Origin: JBGMEA01 sp041447245
GTDB taxonomy: Bacteria > Bacillota > Clostridia > Eubacteriales > Anaerofustaceae
Length of the DNA: 64,000 bases
Reading direction: 5' to 3'
Assembly (NCBI GenBank): GCA_041447245.1
Contig: JBGMEA010000012.1
Coordinates: forward strand, 420,438 to 484,437
Shown: piece after piece, positions 1 through 8,971 of the stretch
Position numbering within the stretch: the first letter of the stretch is position 1
How the letters are laid out: the number at the start of each line of letters is the position of its first letter
Notes under the pieces: model-generated
The model's database searches: none
Seen by the model: the letters and a program-made list of their open reading frames with translations, nothing else
Told to the model about the DNA's origin: nothing
Made by a program: the position numbers and the translations under genes

Positions 1-1
1 T

Positions 2-2791
2 ATTATCCAAAATGAAAAACGAATGCTGCAGGAAGCGGTCGATGCGCTCATCGACAACGGCAGACGCGGACGACCCGTTACGGGTCCCGGAAACCGTCCG
101 CTGCGTTCGCTTTCCGATATGCTTAAGGGTAAACAGGGACGATTCCGTCAGAACCTGCTCGGAAAACGAGTGGACTATTCCGGACGTTCCGTTATCGTGG
201 TGGGCCCGGAACTGAAAATGTATCAGTGCGGTCTGCCGAAAGAAATGGCAATCGAACTGTTTAAGCCGTTTGTCATGAGAGAACTCGTGCAGAGAAAATA
301 TGCGCAGAATATCAAAAGCGCGAAGCGTATGGTGGAGCGTCTCAGACCGGAAGTTTGGGATGTGCTCGACGACGTGATCAAAGATCACCCGGTGCTGCTC
401 AACCGCGCTCCAACGCTGCACAGACTCGGGATTCAGGCTTTTGAACCGATCCTTGTCGAAGGCCGTGCGATCAAACTGCATCCGCTCGTCTGTACCGCAT
501 ACAATGCGGACTTTGACGGTGACCAGATGGCAGTGCACGTGCCGCTCTCCGTGGAAGCGCAGTCGGAAGCCCGCATTCTGATGCTGGCTGCTTATAACAT
601 TCTCAAACCGCAGGACGGAAATCCTGTTGTGGCACCGTCACAGGATATGATCCTCGGGTCGTATTACCTGACGATGGAAGAGGATGACGTGATCGGAATC
701 GGAAAATTTTTCGCCGATACGGCGGAAATGGAAATGGCATATTTCAATAAACAAGTGGATCTGCATGCCCGTGTGAAAGTCCGTATTACGAAAGAGATCG
801 ACGGAAACAGTTATACGAGAATCGTGGAAAGCACAGTCGGGCGGTTCCTCTTTAATGAGATCATTCCGCAGGAACTCGGTTTCGTGAAGCGTGAAACGAT
901 TGACGATATGTTCAAACTGGAAATCGATACGGTTGTCGATAAAGGGATGCTTTCCAAAATCGTTTACCGCTGCTTTGTAACACAGGGCGCGGCAAAGACA
1001 TCCATTCTGTTGGATGATATCAAACGAACGGGATTTGCATACTCCACAAAAGGCGCGGTCACGGTCGGGATTGCAGACATGGAAGTGCCGGAAGCGAAGC
1101 ATGAAATACTGGAACGCGCGGATGCCGAAGTCAGCGGGATTTACCGCAACTTCACCCGCGGTCTTTATACGGATGAAGAACGAAAACGAAAAACCATCGA
1201 AGTCTGGACACAGGCAACCGATGATGTCACAAAGGCTCTGATGGAAAACCTCAATCCGAAGAACCCGATCAACATGATGGCGAACTCCGGTGCCCGAGGA
1301 AGCAGAAATCAGATCCGTCAGCTGGCGGGGATGCGAGGCTTGATGGCTTCGCCGACGGGTGAAATTATCGAATTGCCGATCAAGTCCAACTTCCGAGAAG
1401 GTCTTGACGTGCTGGAATTCTTTATTTCCACGCACGGTGCCCGAAAAGGGTTGGCCGATACTGCGCTGCGAACCGCGGAATCAGGGTATCTGACCAGGCG
1501 TCTGGTTGACGTCAGCCAGGATCAGATCATCCGCGAAGTGGACTGCGGAACGGATGTCGGGTTTGTCGTGGAAGGCATCAAAAACGGAAACGACATGATC
1601 GAAACATTGCAGGAGCGTATCAAAGGACGTTATGCGTTTGAAGATATCATCGATCCGAGAAACGGCAATGTGCTCGTGAAGAAAAATGAAATGATCACCG
1701 TGCTCAAAGCCGATGAAATTGCGGATGCGGGCATTGAAGCGGTGAGCATCCGAACGGTGTTCAACTGCCAGAGCAAGGTCGGCGTTTGCCAGAAATGCTA
1801 CGGCATGGACCTGACAACGCTGCGCCCCGTCAATATCGGAGAAGCGGTCGGCACGATTGCGGCTCAGTCTATCGGAGAGCCCGGTACACAGCTGACCATG
1901 CGAACATTCCACACAGGCGGTGTCGCGGGTGCGGACGATATCACGCAAGGTCTGCCCCGTGTCGAAGAATTGTTTGAAGCAAGACGCCCGAAAGGGGTTG
2001 CGACGATTTCCGAAATCAACGGTGCGATCACCGTTTCCGAAAACAAAAAACGGAAAGTGGTGGATGTCGTCGGGGAAACGGGAGAAAGCAAGACTTACGA
2101 AATTCCGTTCGGCGAAACGCTCGTCGTTAAATCGGGGGATACGGTGGAAGCGGGAGATCCGATTACCAAAGGCAGCATCAACCCGAACGACCTGATCGCG
2201 ATCAAAGGCGTGGACGCCGTGCAGCGTTATATCCTGCAGGAAGTGCAGAAAGTGTATCGTCTGCAAGGGGTGCATATCAGCGATAAGCATATCGAATTGA
2301 TTATCCGCCAAATGCTCAGAAAACTGCGTGTGGACAACAACGGCGGAACGGCAATGCTGCCGGGAAGCGTAGTGGATAAATTCGAATTTGAAGATGCGAA
2401 CAACGAAGCGCTTGCACTCGGCAAGAATCCGGCAACATCCGAACGAATTTTGCTGGGGATCACAAAAGCATCGCTTGCAACATCTTCCTTCCTCTCGGCC
2501 GCGTCTTTCCAGGAAACGACCCGCGTGCTGACGGATGCCGCGATCAAAGGGAAAGTCGACCCGTTGCTCGGCCTCAAAGAAAACATCATTATCGGGAAAC
2601 TGATTCCTGCGGGAACCGGGATCAAAGCGTATACGGAAATCGAGCTGGAAAAGGAAAAACCGGCTTATCTGGATTACGACGATGATGACATGGAAATCGA
2701 ATTGGAGGGCGACGATTGCGATTGCGACGAACCCGAAGATGAAATGGTTGACGAAGATCTGGATTTGATGGACGAAGACGATTTGGAATAA
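2..2791 (+). CDS. rpoC: RNA polymerase beta' subunit (3' part)
   Basis: Catalytic beta' subunit of RNA polymerase; the reading frame is open from the window edge, so the N-terminal zinc-ribbon and clamp part is missing. The active-site loop NADFDGD that binds the catalytic magnesium is encoded near 500-520, followed by bridge helix, trigger loop (around 1900) and the C-terminal clamp. The last 39 residues are unusual: about 25 are Asp or Glu, giving a long acidic tail past the normal family end. A hairpin terminator follows directly, so this is the end of the rpoB-rpoC transcript. Identification is certain. Confidence 0.99.
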   Translation: MIQNEKRMLQEAVDALIDNGRRGRPVTGPGNRPLRSLSDMLKGKQGRFRQNLLGKRVDYSGRSVIVVGPELKMYQCGLPKEMAIELFKPFVMRELVQRKYAQNIKSAKRMVERLRPEVWDVLDDVIKDHPVLLNRAPTLHRLGIQAFEPILVEGRAIKLHPLVCTAYNADFDGDQMAVHVPLSVEAQSEARILMLAAYNILKPQDGNPVVAPSQDMILGSYYLTMEEDDVIGIGKFFADTAEMEMAYFNKQVDLHARVKVRITKEIDGNSYTRIVESTVGRFLFNEIIPQELGFVKRETIDDMFKLEIDTVVDKGMLSKIVYRCFVTQGAAKTSILLDDIKRTGFAYSTKGAVTVGIADMEVPEAKHEILERADAEVSGIYRNFTRGLYTDEERKRKTIEVWTQATDDVTKALMENLNPKNPINMMANSGARGSRNQIRQLAGMRGLMASPTGEIIELPIKSNFREGLDVLEFFISTHGARKGLADTALRTAESGYLTRRLVDVSQDQIIREVDCGTDVGFVVEGIKNGNDMIETLQERIKGRYAFEDIIDPRNGNVLVKKNEMITVLKADEIADAGIEAVSIRTVFNCQSKVGVCQKCYGMDLTTLRPVNIGEAVGTIAAQSIGEPGTQLTMRTFHTGGVAGADDITQGLPRVEELFEARRPKGVATISEINGAITVSENKKRKVVDVVGETGESKTYEIPFGETLVVKSGDTVEAGDPITKGSINPNDLIAIKGVDAVQRYILQEVQKVYRLQGVHISDKHIELIIRQMLRKLRVDNNGGTAMLPGSVVDKFEFEDANNEALALGKNPATSERILLGITKASLATSSFLSAASFQETTRVLTDAAIKGKVDPLLGLKENIIIGKLIPAGTGIKAYTEIELEKEKPAYLDYDDDDMEIELEGDDCDCDEPEDEMVDEDLDLMDEDDLE

Positions 2792-2800
2792 AAACAATCA

Positions 2801-2827
2801 AAACAGCGCGAAAGCGCTGTTTTTTTA
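2801..2827 (+). terminator. Rho-independent terminator of rpoC
   Basis: Stem aacagcgc / gcgctgtt with a short gaaa-type loop followed by seven T residues, 10 bases after the rpoC stop. Confidence 0.9.
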
Positions 2828-2944
2828 TGCGAAACAAATCGGAAATTTATGTAATTGACTGAAGCGGAAATGAGAGACGGGAGCTTGATCTCCCCCGAAA
2901 CGGCGGTGCGGGAACATTAAATTTTACGGGAATGGAAGTATTTG

Positions 2945-2973
2945 TTTGCATTCAATTCCGCATTTAGTATAAT
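2945..2973 (+). promoter_or_regulatory. Sigma-A-type promoter for the Crp/Fnr gene
   Basis: TTTGCA at 2945, a 17-base spacer, and a perfect TATAAT at 2968, 30 bases before the start codon. The gene therefore has its own promoter after the rpoC terminator. Confidence 0.65.
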
Positions 2974-3003
2974 GAAACGGATGACTGCAATGGGAGGGAC
3001 GAT

Positions 3004-3687
3004 ATGCCGGAGAAAGAGGAACTGCTGGAATATGTCAAAGAAGTGCTGCCGTTTTGGAAACTGCTGAGTGCCGATGAAAAACGGGAAGTTGAAAACAGTG
3101 TGGTGCTGCGGATGTACCGCAAAGGTGAAATGGTACATGAAGGTTCCGACGACTGTTCGGGCGTGATGCTTGTCAAAGAGGGGCAGGTGCGCGCATACAT
3201 ACTGTCCGATACCGGGAAAGAGATTACCCTGTATCGTCTGTTTGAGCGCGATATCTGCATCTTTTCCGCAGCCTGCATCATGCGGAACATTACATTTGAC
3301 GTGTTTGCCGAAGCCGAGAAAGACAGCGAGGTGCTGCTGATCCCGACTTCCGTATATAATAAATTGAACCACAATAATCTTGGGGTATCCGACTTTACGA
3401 ATCAGATTATCTCTGCCCGTTTTTCCGATGTGATGTGGATTATGGAGCAGGTGCTGTTCATGAGTTTTGACAAGCGTCTGGCTATATTTCTGTTGGAACA
3501 GGCAGATATCGAGGGGCAGAACGATCTGACATTGACGCATGATTTCATTGCAAAAAATCTGGGTTCTGCCAGAGAAGTCGTGACGAGAATGCTCAATTAT
3601 TTTCAAAGCGAAGGGCTTTTGTCGCTGCATCGCGGGGGAATCAAACTGATTGATCGCGAGGGTTTGGAAGAACTCAGCGAGCGATAA
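3004..3687 (+). CDS. Crp/Fnr family transcriptional regulator
   Basis: A 227-residue regulator with an N-terminal cyclic-nucleotide-binding-type beta roll (about residues 18-130) and a C-terminal Crp-type winged helix (about 155-220) with the recognition segment SAREVVTRMLNYF. The start has the Shine-Dalgarno sequence gggagg at good spacing. There is no FNR N-terminal cysteine cluster, although Cys occurs in the effector domain (DICIFSAAC), so direct oxygen sensing by a 4Fe-4S cluster is not supported. It is monocistronic between two terminators. Effector and targets cannot be read from sequence. Confidence 0.9.
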   Translation: MPEKEELLEYVKEVLPFWKLLSADEKREVENSVVLRMYRKGEMVHEGSDDCSGVMLVKEGQVRAYILSDTGKEITLYRLFERDICIFSAACIMRNITFDVFAEAEKDSEVLLIPTSVYNKLNHNNLGVSDFTNQIISARFSDVMWIMEQVLFMSFDKRLAIFLLEQADIEGQNDLTLTHDFIAKNLGSAREVVTRMLNYFQSEGLLSLHRGGIKLIDREGLEELSER

Positions 3688-3727
3688 TGTGTTATAATTG
3701 ATTATCAATGAACAGACAAATAAAGCA

Positions 3728-3752
3728 ATGCCCGCCGAATCGGCGGGCATTT
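3728..3752. terminator. Bidirectional terminator
   Basis: Stem atgcccgccga / tcggcgggcat between the convergent Crp/Fnr gene and the minus-strand zinc-ribbon gene. T-runs are short, so strength is uncertain. Confidence 0.7.
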
Positions 3753-3776
3753 GTTATTCTTTCGTGAGTGTTATTG

Positions 3777-4562
3777 CTATTTTACGTGCCATTTATGCCC
3801 GCATTCCTTGCAGCGGAGCAGTTCGCTTTCATGTTTGAGTTTGCCTTTTTTTTGTGCGGGATGGACTTTGGTGTAGGATGTCGAAAAACATTTCGGGCAG
3901 TAGATGGTTCCGTCTTTTTTATATTGAGCCAACAGCTTTTTCTGTTCCTGCTCTTTTGCATGCTCGACATAACCTTCTTCTTTTTCCATCATGACAAGCC
4001 CTTCGAATTTGGGATTCATGTTTTTCAGGAACCGTTCGGCTGCTTTTGCAAACGCACGGAACTGTGTCTCGCTTTTCTTGGAAAAGAGCACGGCATGTTT
4101 GCTGTGCACCGCATCCGCCAGTGTGAAGACCTTGCGTGTAGAAGCGTCTTTTGTGGCAAAAACGAGAAATCCGCTGCGCATCGTTTTTGCCGGGCTGAAC
4201 CGCAATTGCAGAATATTCTTATATGCGATATTGATATCGGACGGATGGCCTTCTTCTTTGCCCCGGTAGAGGACGATGCCGTTCTTTTTCAGTTTCATGC
4301 GGTGCGGTTTGGTTTTCAGGGAAGCTGACTGCTCTTTGAGTGCGGCAAATGTAATCGGACCGTGCGGTGCTTCTTCATCCGGTGAAGATTCTGCGGGATC
4401 GGTTGATTCTTCCTGTTCCGCCGTCTGTGTCCGGTCGTTCGATTCGGGTTGTTCCGTGTCTTCCGCAGCGGAAGACAATCCTTCCGGGAGTGATTCCTGT
4501 ATGGTCGGATCCTTTCTTTCGTCCTCATCGATGGAAGCGGAAAACTGATCTTTTTTTGCCAT
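3777..4562 (-). CDS. PH-like domain and zinc-ribbon protein of unknown function
   Basis: A 261-residue protein in three parts. Residues 1-75 are acidic, Glu/Ser/Pro-rich and probably disordered. The middle (about 85-175) reads like a bacterial PH-type beta domain (GIVLYRGKE... then a beta pattern and an amphipathic helix). The end is a zinc ribbon with CPKC and CKEC pairs. The start is set by GGAGG five bases before ATG. No membrane segment is visible. Possibly a scaffold or nucleic-acid-associated protein; the function is not recognised. Confidence 0.75.
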   Translation of the reverse strand: MAKKDQFSASIDEDERKDPTIQESLPEGLSSAAEDTEQPESNDRTQTAEQEESTDPAESSPDEEAPHGPITFAALKEQSASLKTKPHRMKLKKNGIVLYRGKEEGHPSDINIAYKNILQLRFSPAKTMRSGFLVFATKDASTRKVFTLADAVHSKHAVLFSKKSETQFRAFAKAAERFLKNMNPKFEGLVMMEKEEGYVEHAKEQEQKKLLAQYKKDGTIYCPKCFSTSYTKVHPAQKKGKLKHESELLRCKECGHKWHVK

Positions 4563-4766
4563 AAAAACCTCCGTTACAATCGCATCCCCGCGTAAGATTC
4601 ATGCTGCTGCGGCTGCGTACTTCTAATACAATACCACACTCGCCGAGCAGTGTCAATCGAAGGTTTTTGATTCGATTTACGGTGTTACGAATTTAATTGT
4701 TTGCAAGTTGCATAGCCAAGGATACGCTTGGAAAAGCAGAAAAATATAAAAAACTAATGAATCATA

Positions 4767-4795
4767 TTGATAAACTAATATTATTAGTTTATACT
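4767..4795 (+). promoter_or_regulatory. Promoter with embedded palindromic TetR operator
   Basis: TTGATA at 4767, a 17-base spacer and TATACT at 4790 form a sigma-A-type promoter. The perfect inverted repeat ataaactaat-att-attagtttat (4770-4792) fills the whole spacer, so a bound repressor would block polymerase. It sits 29 bases upstream of the TetR gene, the usual place for an autoregulatory operator. Confidence 0.8.
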
Positions 4796-4820
4796 GACTG
4801 CAACGAAAGGAAGAGAACAC

Positions 4821-5396
4821 ATGGGAAGACGAAAACGGCTGGAGAAAGAAATGATTTTGGAAGCATCGGCTCAACTGGCCGAAGAGCGCGGCATGGAGCA
4901 TTTTACGCTGAGCGAACTGGCGCAGAAGCTCGGAGTGAAACCTCCCTCCTTGTACAACCATTTGAACGGGATGGATCAGCTTTCGGAAGAGTTGGCTTAT
5001 TATGCAATCAATCAACTGGAGGCGGTGGTACAAAAGGCTGCTGTCGGACGATCCGGCAAAGCTGCCCTTTATGAAATAGCCGATGCTTATCGGTTGTTTG
5101 CTTTGCAGAACCCGCAGTTGTATTCCGTGATTCTGAAGCTGCCCCAATATGAACCTCCGGTTATTGAGGAAGGTAGGAATATGATGCAGGTGCTGTACCG
5201 TGTGTTGGAACCGTATCATCTGAATCAAGACGAATTGCGTACCTTTGCGCGTGCGTACCGCAGTGCGATGCATGGGTTTGTATCATTGGAACAGGCAGGA
5301 TTTTTCCTCTCGGAGCCGGAACGCAAAACCAGCTATGAACGGTTGATCGGGATGATTCTGCAATTTCTGCCGCAGGAAGAAGGCGCTGAAAAGTGA
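4821..5396 (+). CDS. TetR/AcrR family regulator (WHG-type C-terminal domain)
   Basis: A 191-residue repressor. The helix-turn-helix (about residues 28-47, TLSELAQKLGVKPPSLYNHL) lies in an N-terminal TetR domain; the C-terminal ligand domain resembles the WHG type, with MHGFVSLEQAGFF near 155. Start by gaaaggaag before ATG. It is translationally coupled to the downstream TSUP permease (4-base overlap) and is preceded by a perfect palindrome across its promoter. It most likely represses its own operon and is induced by the substrate of the exporter. Confidence 0.9.
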   Translation: MGRRKRLEKEMILEASAQLAEERGMEHFTLSELAQKLGVKPPSLYNHLNGMDQLSEELAYYAINQLEAVVQKAAVGRSGKAALYEIADAYRLFALQNPQLYSVILKLPQYEPPVIEEGRNMMQVLYRVLEPYHLNQDELRTFARAYRSAMHGFVSLEQAGFFLSEPERKTSYERLIGMILQFLPQEEGAEK

Positions 5397-6169
5397 CACA
5401 ATATAGTTTGCTTCCGATTGCGGGTTTTTTGATCGGGATGCTGATTATCTCTCTGGGAGGCGGCGGCGGGGGGATCTATGTAGGAATTCTGACGGTCTTT
5501 TTCCACATTTCTCCCGTGATAGCGGCATCGACGTCTCTTGCGACGATTATTCCCACGACGGCAGTCGGATCGTTCAGTCATTGGAAAGCGGGGAATGTCA
5601 ATGTTCGTTATGGTTTGACGATGCTGGTCGGGGGCGCAGTCGGCGCTGTGATCGGCTCGCTTTGCTCCGGGCTGCTGCCGGAACAATATTACAATAAACT
5701 GACCGGAGTCATTATGCTGGTGTTGAGTGCACGCATGGTATTCTCCTATCTGAACAAGCGGAGGTCGCCGCAAGCGACAGAGGACTGCGAAAATTCGGGC
5801 GGCAGAAACGGTACGTTCGTCAAAGCGCTCCTCTTCGGGTTGTTGGGCGGCGGAATTTCCGGATTGATCGGGCTGAGCGGAGGAGGTCCGATCGTGGCGG
5901 GTTTGTCGGTTTTGGGATGCGGCGCGTTGGAAATGGTCGGAACTTCGGTGTTTGTATTGTGCGGTATTGCGATTGTCGGATTTGCGATGCACCTCGGATT
6001 GGGCAGCGTGGATTGGAATCTGGTTCTGCTGTTGGCCTCAGGAACGATGAGCGGCGCTTTTGTCGGCCCGCTGCTGCTGAAGAGAATCAATCGGGAGAAG
6101 TTGGAAAAGGCTCTGTATCCGGTGATATTGGTGATGACTGTCGGAATGGCTGTCGTGCTTATCGTGTAA
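5393..6169 (+). CDS. TSUP (TauE/SafE) family anion permease
   Basis: A 258-residue integral membrane protein with the duplicated TSUP pattern: a glycine-rich first half (GGGGGGIYVG, then ASTSLATIIPT) and a matching second half (GGGISGLIGLSGGGPIVAG, then GTSVFVLCG), about eight hydrophobic helices in total. The family exports sulfite, sulfoacetate and related small organic or sulfur anions. It starts at GTG overlapping the TetR stop, so the pair forms one regulated unit. The substrate is not determinable. Confidence 0.88.
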   Translation: MTQYSLLPIAGFLIGMLIISLGGGGGGIYVGILTVFFHISPVIAASTSLATIIPTTAVGSFSHWKAGNVNVRYGLTMLVGGAVGAVIGSLCSGLLPEQYYNKLTGVIMLVLSARMVFSYLNKRRSPQATEDCENSGGRNGTFVKALLFGLLGGGISGLIGLSGGGPIVAGLSVLGCGALEMVGTSVFVLCGIAIVGFAMHLGLGSVDWNLVLLLASGTMSGAFVGPLLLKRINREKLEKALYPVILVMTVGMAVVLIV

Positions 6170-6198
6170 GTTTAAGAAGCAGAAGGGAGTGGCAGACC

Positions 6199-6843
6199 AT
6201 GAGGAAACTCAACAACACTGTCATTTTGTTGGAGTCGGCAAGACGGGCTCATTCGTATCTGATCGGAGGGGAACATCCGACGCTGATCGATACGGGAATG
6301 CCGGGAGGTGTGAGCGGGATGCTCCGAGAAATAAGCGCAGCCGATACGGAACCGTGCCGATTGGAGAGAATTTTTCTGACTCATCATGACGTCGATCACA
6401 TCGGAAATGCTGCCGCGCTGCAGAAAGCAACCGGAGCGAAAGTATATGCGCCTGTATCGGATATTCCTTTTATTCTCGGACAGAAAAAGCGTCCGAAAGC
6501 AAAACAGATGATCGCCGCACTGCTGAATGTCGATGTTCCGCGTATAGATGTCGGTGTGGAGGATGGTCAGTTGTTCGGGGAGGTGCGTGCAATTGTTGCT
6601 CCCGGACACACTCCGGGACATACGATCTATCAATATCGCGACGTTTTGTTTATCGGCGATCTGTTCCGAATTCCTGAAGGAATTCCTGAGCGGATGCCTG
6701 CGAAATTTATCTGGAATGCTTCGCTGGGTGATGAGTCGATTGCAATGATCAAAACGCTGTCTTATGAGTGGATTTGCCCGGCTCACGGAGACCCGCTCCG
6801 AGCGGAAGATGAGAACCTGAAACGGTTTTTGACACAATTTTGA
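6199..6843 (+). CDS. MBL-fold metallo-hydrolase
   Basis: A 214-residue metallo-beta-lactamase-fold hydrolase, starting at the ATG after agaagggag. The metal motif reads HHDVDH, so the second His of classical HxHxDH is Asp; this HxDxDH version is known in YflN-like proteins. Further ligands are GHTPGH, IGDL and the C-terminal AHGDP. It follows the TSUP gene by 29 bases and may be the third gene of that operon. The same frame is open upstream into the TSUP gene, but that part is a shadow. Substrate unknown. Confidence 0.85.
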   Translation: MRKLNNTVILLESARRAHSYLIGGEHPTLIDTGMPGGVSGMLREISAADTEPCRLERIFLTHHDVDHIGNAAALQKATGAKVYAPVSDIPFILGQKKRPKAKQMIAALLNVDVPRIDVGVEDGQLFGEVRAIVAPGHTPGHTIYQYRDVLFIGDLFRIPEGIPERMPAKFIWNASLGDESIAMIKTLSYEWICPAHGDPLRAEDENLKRFLTQF

Positions 6844-6908
6844 CGAGTACTTCTTTTGTGTGCCGAGATAAGAAAAAGGAAAAGAAATTGCCAAAGATCA
6901 GACAATAA

Positions 6909-6957
6909 AAAAACCTCTGAAGCGTTCGGGTTGTCCCGTAAGGCTTCAGGGGTTTTT
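6909..6957. terminator. Bidirectional terminator
   Basis: Stem acctctgaagc / gcttcaggggt (one wobble) with A-run before and T-run after, between the convergent metallo-hydrolase and tocopherol-cyclase-like genes. Confidence 0.8.
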
Positions 6958-6961
6958 GATG

Positions 6962-7879
6962 TTATTCCACATATTCGTAGCTGGCGCGTTCGCAGTCCAT
7001 ACCGAACAGAAATTTGTTTTTATAAAACAACCGATAGTGTCCCAGAGCGGAAATATTTTCACGGATCACGCGATTCATCCGTCCGTCCTGAGGTGCGAGC
7101 AATTCCTGCCCGCTCTGATCCTCCGCTTCGAACACCAAACGATAATGATGCTGCACGATTTCTACGGAGTGATGCTGCAGTTTTTTTATTTTTGCCCCGC
7201 GATACGTTGCGATGCGATATTCCTGTCTGTTGTCGATGACCGAAGCGATCACGCCCCAGAATTCTCTTCCCAGAAACGGAATGCGCGCAACCGAAATCAT
7301 GATGGATTTTGTGCCGCAGTCGTCCGTGCCGCAGTGCGTCCAAAGATAGGATGACGGAAACGACCGACCCCAGTCGCTTTCAATGTACCCGCAGGTTTCG
7401 TGCAGATAGATCGGGGTTCCGTCCACGCTGATTTTTCCTGAGACGGAGTGGTACATGCTGATGATGTCGTGTCTGCATTCCATAAACGGAAGAAAGCGAA
7501 ACGGTCCCATAATATTTCGTTTGGGAGGTGCAAGCACACCGTAGCGGAGTGTCGCTTCGATATGCAGAGATTCGGTCTGGATGTCCAGGTCAATGCCGTC
7601 GGCTGAAAATGTATTGCAGCCCAACGTGATTTTCAGCGGGGATTTTTGCCAGGAAAAGGATTCATAGGGGAAAGAAATATATTCGGAACGATTGTTCGTG
7701 ATGATTTGGAGAAATGCGGAACGGGTTCCGTCCGGGCTGATCTGAAAGCCGGGAATGAACGCTACGGTTCCTGCGGGAAGCTGGTGCTTGAAATACCATC
7801 CGCGGAAGCTTCCCTTTGCGGATGATGATTTGCTGCCCGAAATTGTATGTCGGGAGCGGATATCCTGTGCCTGTTTCAT
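6962..7879 (-). CDS. Tocopherol cyclase-like (lipocalin-type) protein
   Basis: A 305-residue protein related to the plant and bacterial tocopherol cyclase family, beta-barrel proteins acting on hydrophobic ligands. Family marks are SFRGWYFKHQ near the N-terminus and GYIESDWGRSFPSSYLW near the middle, with aromatic residues throughout. I start it at the ATG preceded by GGAGGTATACC rather than 13 codons upstream. No signal peptide or membrane helix. An anaerobe is not expected to make tocopherol, so it probably binds or converts some other lipophilic or aromatic molecule. It is next to, and in the same direction as, the TetR gene of demethylation locus 1. Confidence 0.82.
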   Translation of the reverse strand: MKQAQDIRSRHTISGSKSSSAKGSFRGWYFKHQLPAGTVAFIPGFQISPDGTRSAFLQIITNNRSEYISFPYESFSWQKSPLKITLGCNTFSADGIDLDIQTESLHIEATLRYGVLAPPKRNIMGPFRFLPFMECRHDIISMYHSVSGKISVDGTPIYLHETCGYIESDWGRSFPSSYLWTHCGTDDCGTKSIMISVARIPFLGREFWGVIASVIDNRQEYRIATYRGAKIKKLQHHSVEIVQHHYRLVFEAEDQSGQELLAPQDGRMNRVIRENISALGHYRLFYKNKFLFGMDCERASYEYVE

Positions 7880-7947
7880 CGGTATACCTCCGTATTTATC
7901 GGTTGTTTTCCCGGGCAATGACGGTCAGTAAACGTATGATGGGTGCG

Positions 7948-8610
7948 TTATTCATTTAAGGCGGAAAGAATCGGCTGATCGAACAAAGGAAAGATCGGGC
8001 ACTCAAGTGAGCGGTATTCGTTCCAAAGATTGGCGATGGCGTTATTGATGGTAAAACTGCTCAGCAGCAGCAAATGACAGATTTCACGAAGGAGCAGCTC
8101 AAGCAATTTCTCTTCGCTTACCGATATGTTGTTGTTGTAGTAATTGATTAAGAGTTCGGTAGATGCGCCGAAGATGGCGATTTCCTTATACAGCAGATCC
8201 TCTTCGGACAGATTGATATTAAATTCTTTGACGATGTCGACATAAAGTGCCGTGTAATTTTTGTATGGTCCGAGATCTCTGTCGCTTCTGTGCAGCACGT
8301 CCAGATTAAAATTTCGGGTTTGCTCTGATACAAACATCGACATTGTATAAATCGTATAGGTAAGCATGAACGTCATGAGGGAATCGTATCGATTCAGCTG
8401 TCTGACATAATCATGGATGGAATCAAGAAAATTGCCCAACAGACAGACAAGAATGTCCTGCTTTTTGGGGTAATAGTAATTGATCAGGCTGCGGGAAGTA
8501 TCGGAACGTTCGGCAATCATCTGAAACGTGGACCCGGAATATCCCACTTCGTAATAGACTTCCTTGGCTGCTTTGAGTATTTTTTGCTGTGTTTTATTCA
8601 TTTTTTTCAT
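7948..8610 (-). CDS. TetR/AcrR family regulator of locus 1
   Basis: A 220-residue TetR regulator: N-terminal three-helix DNA-binding domain (STFQMIAERSDTSRSLINYY, residues about 27-46) and a long helical ligand domain with no clear relative. Start chosen at the ATG after aaagg; an in-frame ATG three codons later is also possible. It diverges from the GPH symporter gene across a 360-base AT-rich region holding a strong promoter and a perfect inverted repeat, so it is the likely regulator of the transporter-methyltransferase operon. A TetR protein at 40132 occupies the same role at locus 3. Confidence 0.9.
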   Translation of the reverse strand: MKKMNKTQQKILKAAKEVYYEVGYSGSTFQMIAERSDTSRSLINYYYPKKQDILVCLLGNFLDSIHDYVRQLNRYDSLMTFMLTYTIYTMSMFVSEQTRNFNLDVLHRSDRDLGPYKNYTALYVDIVKEFNINLSEEDLLYKEIAIFGASTELLINYYNNNISVSEEKLLELLLREICHLLLLSSFTINNAIANLWNEYRSLECPIFPLFDQPILSALNE

Positions 8611-8745
8611 TGCTGATACCTTTTTTATTATATACCCATTACGGATCAATTGCCAAATAAATTCGGAAAATAAGCATTGTACAAAATGTCGTAAATAAAA
8701 AATATTTTAAAAAACAGAATATTTAAATTTTAATATAAAAAAATC

Positions 8746-8774
8746 TTGACAAGCGAAAATCATTCTCGTATAAT
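8746..8774 (+). promoter_or_regulatory. Consensus sigma-A promoter of locus 1
   Basis: Perfect TTGACA (8746) and TATAAT (8769) with 17 bases between them, inside a gene-free stretch of about 360 bases. The resulting leader to the transporter start is about 190 bases. A promoter this strong fits tight repression. Confidence 0.85.
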
Positions 8775-8847
8775 TTTCACGAACTGCAAAATTTATACAA
8801 ATATCAAAATTATATAAATAAATCAATGAAATATGTATTATTCATTT

Positions 8848-8868
8848 GTATTATTGCGCTAATAATAC
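8848..8868. promoter_or_regulatory. Inverted repeat, candidate TetR operator
   Basis: Perfect 8-5-8 inverted repeat gtattatt-gcgct-aataatac, downstream of the strong promoter and before the transporter start. It has no T-run, so an operator is likelier than a terminator. Confidence 0.5.
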
Positions 8869-8971
8869 AGTTATTAAATTTTGTTCTTTGTGGATAATAT
8901 TGTATTGATCTGATTATTTCAATTTGTGCAGATGCAGTTCTGTCGGTGTACCAAACAGAAAGGAGTATGGA

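Noticed and set aside
638..2797. Long minus-strand frames (265 and 438 codons) opposite rpoC
   Set aside because: They lie wholly over the rpoC coding sequence, lack ribosome sites, and have atypical His/Phe/Arg-rich composition, as expected of antisense shadows.
5917..6198. N-terminal extension of the metallo-hydrolase frame
   Set aside because: It overlaps the TSUP permease; the ATG at 6199 has a good ribosome site and starts at the family's usual N-terminus.
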